Position numbers and translations under genes: made by a program. DNA of 64,000 nucleotides, from NCBI GenBank assembly GCA_963803065.1, contig CAWDKW010000004.1, positions 1-64,000 of the forward strand, given 5' to 3'. Each line of letters begins with the position of its first letter. Within the stretch, counting starts at the first letter, position 1. Shown here piece by piece: positions 60,194 to 64,000 of this stretch. Origin of the DNA: DASXMT01 sp963803065. Lineage in GTDB: Bacteria; Actinomycetota; Acidimicrobiia; Acidimicrobiales; RAAP-2. Below the pieces are notes generated by a model. That model worked only from the letters and a program-made list of their open reading frames with translations, did not search any database and was not told the DNA's origin.

Positions 60194-60281
60194 TGGCGGA
60201 GGGAGTGGGATTCGAACCCACGGTGCCTTGCGACACAACGGTTTTCGAGACCGTCCGATTCGGCCACTCTCGCATCCCTCC
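60194..60281 (-). tRNA. tRNA-Ser (anticodon CGA), CCA encoded
   Basis: Reading the minus strand, acceptor GGAGGGA pairs with TCCCTCC; the anticodon stem-loop ACGGT-CTCGAAA-ACCGT gives anticodon CGA (codon UCG). A long variable arm, the T-arm GTTCGAATCC and a G discriminator follow, then CCA encoded at 60196-60194. It lies 12 bases downstream of tadA and probably shares its transcript. Confidence 0.93.
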
Positions 60282-60292
60282 GAGAGGAGAGG

Positions 60293-60835
60293 CTAGTCGC
60301 CCCGGCGATCGTGAAAGAACTGGCTGAGCAGTGCCGACGTCTCCTCAGCCCGTATCCCGGCGGTGATGGTCACCTCGTGATTGAGGCGGGGATCGGCGCA
60401 CAGGTTGTAGAGGGATCCGCACGCACCGGCCTTCGGGTCTGAGGCCCCGAACACCAGCCGGCCGACGCGGGCGGCCACCAAGGCGCCGGCACACATGGGG
60501 CACGGCTCCAAGGTGACCACCAGCGTCACGGCGTCGAGGCGCCAGGTCCCGGTGGCCCGAGCCGCGTCGGCCACCGCCAACAGCTCGGCGTGGGCGGTCG
60601 GATCCCCCCGCATCTCGCGTTCGTTATGACGCGAGGCAACGATCTCCCCGTCGACCAGGGCTACCGCCCCAACGGGCACGTCGCCGTGGGCCGGTGCGCG
60701 GCCTGCCTCGACCAGCGCGGCCGCCATGGCCGCCTCGTCGGCGCGCCGATCGCCGGCGTCCGGTCCACTGTCCGGTCCGAAGGCCGGCGCGGAGCGTGGA
60801 TGGGGGGCTGCCCCCATTGGCGCGTCGATGCCCAT
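60293..60835 (-). CDS. tadA: tRNA adenosine(34) deaminase
   Basis: The 180-residue product has the zinc deaminase motifs TAHAELLAVADAAR (HAE with Glu proton shuttle) and TLEPCPMCAGALVAARVGRLVFGASDPKAGACGS (PCxxC). It begins DEAAMAAALVEAGRAPAHGDVPVGAVALVD like TadA. It converts adenosine to inosine at the wobble position of tRNA-Arg(ACG). The N-terminus from the ATG at 60835 is ~35 residues longer than the E. coli enzyme and Pro/Asp-rich, so a later start (such as near 60727) cannot be excluded. The gene lies between tRNA-Ser(GGA) and tRNA-Ser(CGA). The putative start lies 4 bases from the encoded CCA of the upstream tRNA. Confidence 0.88.
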   Translation of the reverse strand: MGIDAPMGAAPHPRSAPAFGPDSGPDAGDRRADEAAMAAALVEAGRAPAHGDVPVGAVALVDGEIVASRHNEREMRGDPTAHAELLAVADAARATGTWRLDAVTLVVTLEPCPMCAGALVAARVGRLVFGASDPKAGACGSLYNLCADPRLNHEVTITAGIRAEETSALLSQFFHDRRGD

Positions 60836-60838
60836 ATG

Positions 60839-60926
60839 TGGCGGAGGAGATGGGATTTGAACCCATGGTGAGTTTCCCCACACACGATTTCCAATCGTGC
60901 CGATTCGGCCGCTCTCGCACTCCTCC
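60839..60926 (-). tRNA. tRNA-Ser (anticodon GGA), CCA encoded
   Basis: On the minus strand, acceptor GGAGGAG pairs with CTCCTCC; the anticodon arm CACGA-TTGGAAA-TCGTG gives anticodon GGA (codons UCC/UCU). A long variable arm is present. Discriminator G and the CCA (60841-60839) are encoded. Confidence 0.93.
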
Positions 60927-60935
60927 GAGCCGTAA

Positions 60936-60951
60936 CGCCCCTGGAGGGGCG
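60936..60951. promoter_or_regulatory. Inverted repeat upstream of tRNA-Ser(GGA)
   Basis: CGCCCCT and AGGGGCG surround GG, 10 bases before the tRNA 5' end. Perhaps an RNA processing or regulatory hairpin. Confidence 0.3.
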
Positions 60952-61035
60952 CATGCAGCCCCGACAGGCTACTCTGCCGCCCCGAAGTCCCGAGCTCCCC
61001 CAGAGCCCACTATCGTGTCCCTCGCCCCGACGTTT

Positions 61036-61147
61036 GGTGCGGTGGCTGGGTCCTGCGCAACGGGCTCCTGTGAATCGAGTCAGGGTCGGAAGGCAGCAGC
61101 TCTCAGCAGGTCAGTTTGTGTGCCGCAGCCAACCTGGCCATCGCACC
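61036..61147 (+). ncRNA. ffs: Signal recognition particle RNA (small bacterial type)
   Basis: Bases around 61078-61100 read GAGTCAGGGTCGGAAGGCAGCAG, matching the universal SRP RNA helix 8 core (compare GTCAGGTCCGGAAGGAAGCAG of E. coli). The ends GGTGCG (61036) and CGCACC (61142-61147) can pair and close a long hairpin with further pairing inside. The position between tRNA-Ser genes and dnaX is the usual one in many bacteria. Confidence 0.8.
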
Positions 61148-61194
61148 GAGCGTCGGGGCAGTTCGCGGTCACCGGCTTGTAGGCTCCCCAGTCA

Positions 61195-63273
61195 GTGTCC
61201 GACGTACCCCCTGAACCCTCACCAGACCCCTCGGCGAGCGCCGCGCCGCAGGACGGACATCCCTACCAGTCGCTCTACCGGCGCTACCGCCCCGGCCGGT
61301 TCGAGGAGGTCCGAGGCCAGGATCACGTGGTGCTGGCACTCCGCAACGCCGTCCGCGATGACCGGGTTGCGCACGCCTACCTGTTCAGCGGCCCGCGAGG
61401 GACGGGGAAGACCTCGACGGCCCGCATCCTGGCCAAGGCGCTGAACTGCACCAACCTCGAAGACGGTGAGCCGTGCGGGGTCTGTGCGTCGTGCGTCGAG
61501 ATCGCCAAGGGGACCTCCCTCGACGTCCACGAGCTCGATGCCGCCTCCAACAACGGGGTGGAGGCCATGCGTGACCTGGTGTCCCGGGCCGCACTCGGAA
61601 CCCCGGGACGCCAGAAGGTCTACATCGTCGACGAGGTCCACATGCTCTCGACCGCCGCTTCCAACGCCCTGTTGAAGACGCTCGAGGAGCCCCCGGCCCA
61701 TGTCGTGTTCGTCCTGGCCACCACCGACCCACAGAAGGTGCTGCCCACCATTCGCAGCCGCACCCAGCACTTCGAGTTCCGCCTGCTCGACGCGGAGACC
61801 CTGGGCGGGCTGTTGACCGAGGTGCGGGACGACGCCCACCTCGACGTGACCGACGAGGCACTCGACGTCGCCATCCGCCGGGGCAAGGGGTCGGCCCGTG
61901 ACGCCCTCTCCGTCTTGGACCAGGTGGCCGCCTCGGACACCGTGGACGACGACCTTCCTCAGCTCAGCGAGGTCGCCGAGGCACTGGCCGAGCGCGACTC
62001 GTCACGGGCCCTGGTGGCTGTTGCCCACCTGACCTCGGGCGGCTGGAGCCCACAGCAGCTGGCCGGGGACCTCATCGAGTACCTGCGCCAGGCCTTCTTG
62101 ACCATGGTCGCACCCGAACTGGTGTCGGTGGGAGACACCGAGCGGGGCGAGATCGCCGGCCTGGCCGAGCGGCTGGGCCTGGCCGCGGTGGTCCGGGGCA
62201 TGGAAGTGCTCGGGTTGGCCCAGGTGGCCATGCGAGAGGCACCCGATCCCCGGGTCAACCTGGAGGTGGCGCTGGTCAGGCTGGCGCACCCGGACGTGGA
62301 CGTGTCGCACGAGGCGTTGGTGGTTCGGATCGAGCGGCTGGAGCGAGGCGCACCGGTTGCCCGACCGGCCGCGCCTCCAGTCGCGTCTCGACCGGGCCCC
62401 TCGGCGCCCTCGTCGGCGGAGCCAGCCGAGCCTTCGGAGCCAGGGAGGGCCACGGAGCGAGCGGTCGACCCGACGGCCCCTTCACCCTCGGCCGGTGCCC
62501 GCAAGACGTTGGGGGCCGTCCGTCGCCAGACCGGGGCGTCGGACAAGCGGGGTCCAGCTGGCGCATCGAGTCCCGGAGGAACCGAGCCCGGCGCATCGAG
62601 CCCGGCGGCACCCGCCGCTGCCACTGCTTCTACTGCCCAAGACGAAGAGGATGCCCCCGCGCCGTCCTCACCGGCAGCGGCCAAGGCCACGCGGGGGTCG
62701 GATCAGGGGGCGGCTGGGATGCCGACGCGGGACGAATTGGTGGAGGCGTGGGGCGACCACGTCCTTGGCCGGTTGCGGCCCAAGGCCAAGGCCCTGTTCC
62801 AAGCCGGGCGCTTCGTCGGGGTGGAGGGCGACAGAGCCCAATTCGGGTTGCCCAACGAGACCCACCGCATGCGGTGCGAGGAGGTCCGGGCCGACGTGGA
62901 GGCGGTGCTGTCCGAGTACTTCGGACGGCGGGTCCCGCTCGTGCTGATCGTCGACGACGGGCCCGGCGGGCACGAGGGGCCGGCCGGTCGGACCGGGGCG
63001 GCAGGACCGGAGGCGTTCACTCGAGGGGGCTCCTCGCCCGGGTCGCGGGGTGGTCCGCCGGGTGACGTGTCGGGCCGGTCCCGATCGGGGACATCGGGGC
63101 CAGGTGCATCGGGGTCAGGTGTCTTCGAAGAGGTGTCGGGCCCGTCGGGGTCGGCTGCGTCGGAGGACTTCTCCGCCTTCGACGAAGCCGAGCTCGGGGA
63201 GGTGGCCGACGTCGACACCTCGCCTGCGGCGCGGGTGCTCCAGGCGTTTCCCGGCGCCGAAGAGGTGAACTGA
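61195..63273 (+). CDS. dnaX: DNA polymerase III subunit gamma/tau
   Basis: A 692-residue clamp-loader ATPase. Walker A: FSGPRGTGKTSTARILAKAL (~62-81). The zinc-binding Cys are CTNLEDGEPCGVCASC. Walker B / Sensor: IVDEVHMLSTAASNALLKTLEEPPAHVVFVLATTDPQK (~145-182), with the S/T-rich SRTQHFEFR region. Domain III runs to ~370. Then comes a long Ala/Pro/Ser-rich linker (~385-510) and a C-terminal tau-like part (~515-575, DELVEAWGDHVLGRLRPKAKALFQAGR). It starts with GTG 48 bases after the SRP RNA. No slippery A6 heptamer is visible, so a shorter gamma form by frameshifting is not expected. The recR GTG directly follows its stop. Confidence 0.93.
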   Translation: MSDVPPEPSPDPSASAAPQDGHPYQSLYRRYRPGRFEEVRGQDHVVLALRNAVRDDRVAHAYLFSGPRGTGKTSTARILAKALNCTNLEDGEPCGVCASCVEIAKGTSLDVHELDAASNNGVEAMRDLVSRAALGTPGRQKVYIVDEVHMLSTAASNALLKTLEEPPAHVVFVLATTDPQKVLPTIRSRTQHFEFRLLDAETLGGLLTEVRDDAHLDVTDEALDVAIRRGKGSARDALSVLDQVAASDTVDDDLPQLSEVAEALAERDSSRALVAVAHLTSGGWSPQQLAGDLIEYLRQAFLTMVAPELVSVGDTERGEIAGLAERLGLAAVVRGMEVLGLAQVAMREAPDPRVNLEVALVRLAHPDVDVSHEALVVRIERLERGAPVARPAAPPVASRPGPSAPSSAEPAEPSEPGRATERAVDPTAPSPSAGARKTLGAVRRQTGASDKRGPAGASSPGGTEPGASSPAAPAAATASTAQDEEDAPAPSSPAAAKATRGSDQGAAGMPTRDELVEAWGDHVLGRLRPKAKALFQAGRFVGVEGDRAQFGLPNETHRMRCEEVRADVEAVLSEYFGRRVPLVLIVDDGPGGHEGPAGRTGAAGPEAFTRGGSSPGSRGGPPGDVSGRSRSGTSGPGASGSGVFEEVSGPSGSAASEDFSAFDEAELGEVADVDTSPAARVLQAFPGAEEVN

Positions 63274-63879
63274 GTGGCCATCTTCTCGGGGCCGCTGCAG
63301 TCATTGATCGACGAGCTCGGCCGATTGCCCGGAGTGGGGCCCAAGTCGGCACAGCGGATCGCCTTCCACCTGTTGAAGGTGGCCCCTGAGGATGCCAACC
63401 GGCTGGCCGCGTCCATCATCGCCGTCAAGGAGAAGATCACCCTGTGCACGCGGTGCTTCAACGTCGCCGAGGGCGGCCTCTGCTCGATCTGCACCGACGA
63501 CCGTCGGGACACCACGTCGGTGTGCGTGGTGGAAGACCCGAGGGACATCGTGTCCGTGGAGAGAACGGGCGAGTTCACCGGCCGGTACCACGTCTTGCAG
63601 GGGGCGTTGAACCCGATCGAGGGGATCGGCCCGGAGCAGCTCCGGGTCCGCGAGCTGCTCGCCCGGGTGGAGGAGGAGGGGATCACCGAGGTGATCCTGT
63701 GCACCAACCCCAACCTGGAGGGCGAGACCACTGCGATGTACCTGGCCCGGCTGTTGAAGCCCATGGGCCTCAAGGTGACCCGCATCGCCAGCGGCTTGCC
63801 CGTGGGAGGTGACCTGGAGTACGCCGACGAGCTGACCCTCGGGCGCGCGCTCGAGGGCCGTCGCGAAGTGGACGCCTGA
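63274..63879 (+). CDS. recR: Recombination mediator protein RecR
   Basis: At 201 residues it has the usual length. LIDELGRLPGVGPKSAQRIAFHLL is the N-terminal HhH, CTRCFNVAEGGLCSIC is the Cys4 zinc finger, and VCVVEDPRDIVSVERTGEFTGRYHVLQGALNPIEGIGPEQL followed by EVILCTNPNLEGETTAMYLA is the Toprim domain. It loads RecA on gapped DNA in the RecFOR pathway. It begins with a GTG immediately after the dnaX stop, so the two genes form the conserved dnaX-recR operon. The frame is intact. Confidence 0.95.
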   Translation: MAIFSGPLQSLIDELGRLPGVGPKSAQRIAFHLLKVAPEDANRLAASIIAVKEKITLCTRCFNVAEGGLCSICTDDRRDTTSVCVVEDPRDIVSVERTGEFTGRYHVLQGALNPIEGIGPEQLRVRELLARVEEEGITEVILCTNPNLEGETTAMYLARLLKPMGLKVTRIASGLPVGGDLEYADELTLGRALEGRREVDA

Positions 63880-63882
63880 ACC

Positions 63883-64000
63883 ATGCCCGACCCGGCCACG
63901 CACTCGGTCAAGTTCCTCTGGGTGCTTCGCCACGCCAAGGCCACCCAGCACGGCCATCGGGGGGGTAGTGACTACGACCGCCCCCTCACCAACCGGGGAC
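63883..64000 (+). CDS. SixA-like histidine phosphatase, N-terminal fragment (cut by window end)
   Basis: The 39 visible residues, MPDPATHSVKFLWVLRHAKA..., contain the RHA-type catalytic motif (LRHAKA) of the histidine phosphatase superfamily, then SDYDRPLTNRG, the SixA-type D-x-x-R-P-L-T-x-x-G block. SixA-like enzymes dephosphorylate phosphohistidine or other phosphates. The start lies 3 bases after recR. The gene continues beyond the window. Confidence 0.7.
   Translation, partial: MPDPATHSVKFLWVLRHAKATQHGHRGGSDYDRPLTNRG

Noticed and set aside
61195..63273. Programmed frameshift producing a short gamma subunit in dnaX
   Set aside because: No A-rich slippery heptamer or downstream stem resembling that of E. 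coli is present.

Overview
The window is a GC-rich, densely coded chromosomal segment from an actinobacterium, most likely of the class Acidimicrobiia. The main signs are the tRNA-Ser / SRP RNA / dnaX / recR block, two F420-type luciferase-like enzymes plus an F420-type PPOX protein, a mycofactocin-type SDR, many GTG and TTG starts, GTGA/ATGA gene overlaps, and a secreted protein with six 'DGGIFxFGDA' repeats of a kind I associate with this class. The taxonomic call is inference. I see no integrase, transposase, phage gene or CRISPR array.

Left part (1-10.3 kb): a secreted glycine-rich repeat protein, an enoyl-CoA isomerase-like enzyme, a fused two-half CoA-transferase, a Tat-exported phosphoesterase, a LolA/RseB-like protein, a lone ArdC-like protein and an F420-type luciferase-fold enzyme. 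10.4-14.3 kb is a minus-strand DNA-repair cluster: Prim-Pol (LigD-polymerase type), a HhH+PHP protein resembling PolX without its polymerase, an ATP-dependent DNA ligase and a PRC-barrel protein. No Ku gene is present.

14.4-27.6 kb is catabolic: mycofactocin-type SDR, F420 oxidoreductase, TauD-type dioxygenase, TetR regulator, SnoaL-like protein, two N-acyl-D-amino-acid-deacylase-like amidohydrolases flanking a metal-dependent amidohydrolase, SDR, aldehyde dehydrogenase, another SDR and a 5'-3' exonuclease. 27.6-34.5 kb is a minus-strand run of amidase, small partner protein, FAD oxidase, VOC protein, frameshifted amidohydrolase, PPOX protein and a questin-oxidase-like protein. The last gene has a promoter that closely resembles a SoxR-controlled MerR-type promoter, next to an AT-rich island with a perfect 18-bp inverted repeat.

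35-58 kb encodes stress and cell-envelope functions: UspA, SirB1-like protein, an SDR behind a 17-bp tandem repeat that carries its ribosome-binding site, a FUSC exporter, then an envelope cluster of FN3/IPT protein, MoxR ATPase, DUF58 protein and a TgpA-type transglutaminase that appears to lack catalytic Cys and His. A convergent Ser/Thr kinase, an RDD membrane protein with a possible frameshift and a MarP-like protease follow, then a GH15 enzyme, an MBL hydrolase behind a 13-codon leader ORF, a SHOCT protein, an MFS transporter and a secreted S53 peptidase.

The right end is housekeeping: tRNA-Ser(CGA), tadA and tRNA-Ser(GGA) on the minus strand; SRP RNA, dnaX, recR and the start of a SixA-like phosphatase on the plus strand. 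No single novel system dominates. The most informative signals are the SoxR-like promoter, the inactive-looking transglutaminase, the Prim-Pol/PHP/ligase cluster, the repeat-borne ribosome-binding site and the tRNA-tadA-tRNA arrangement.
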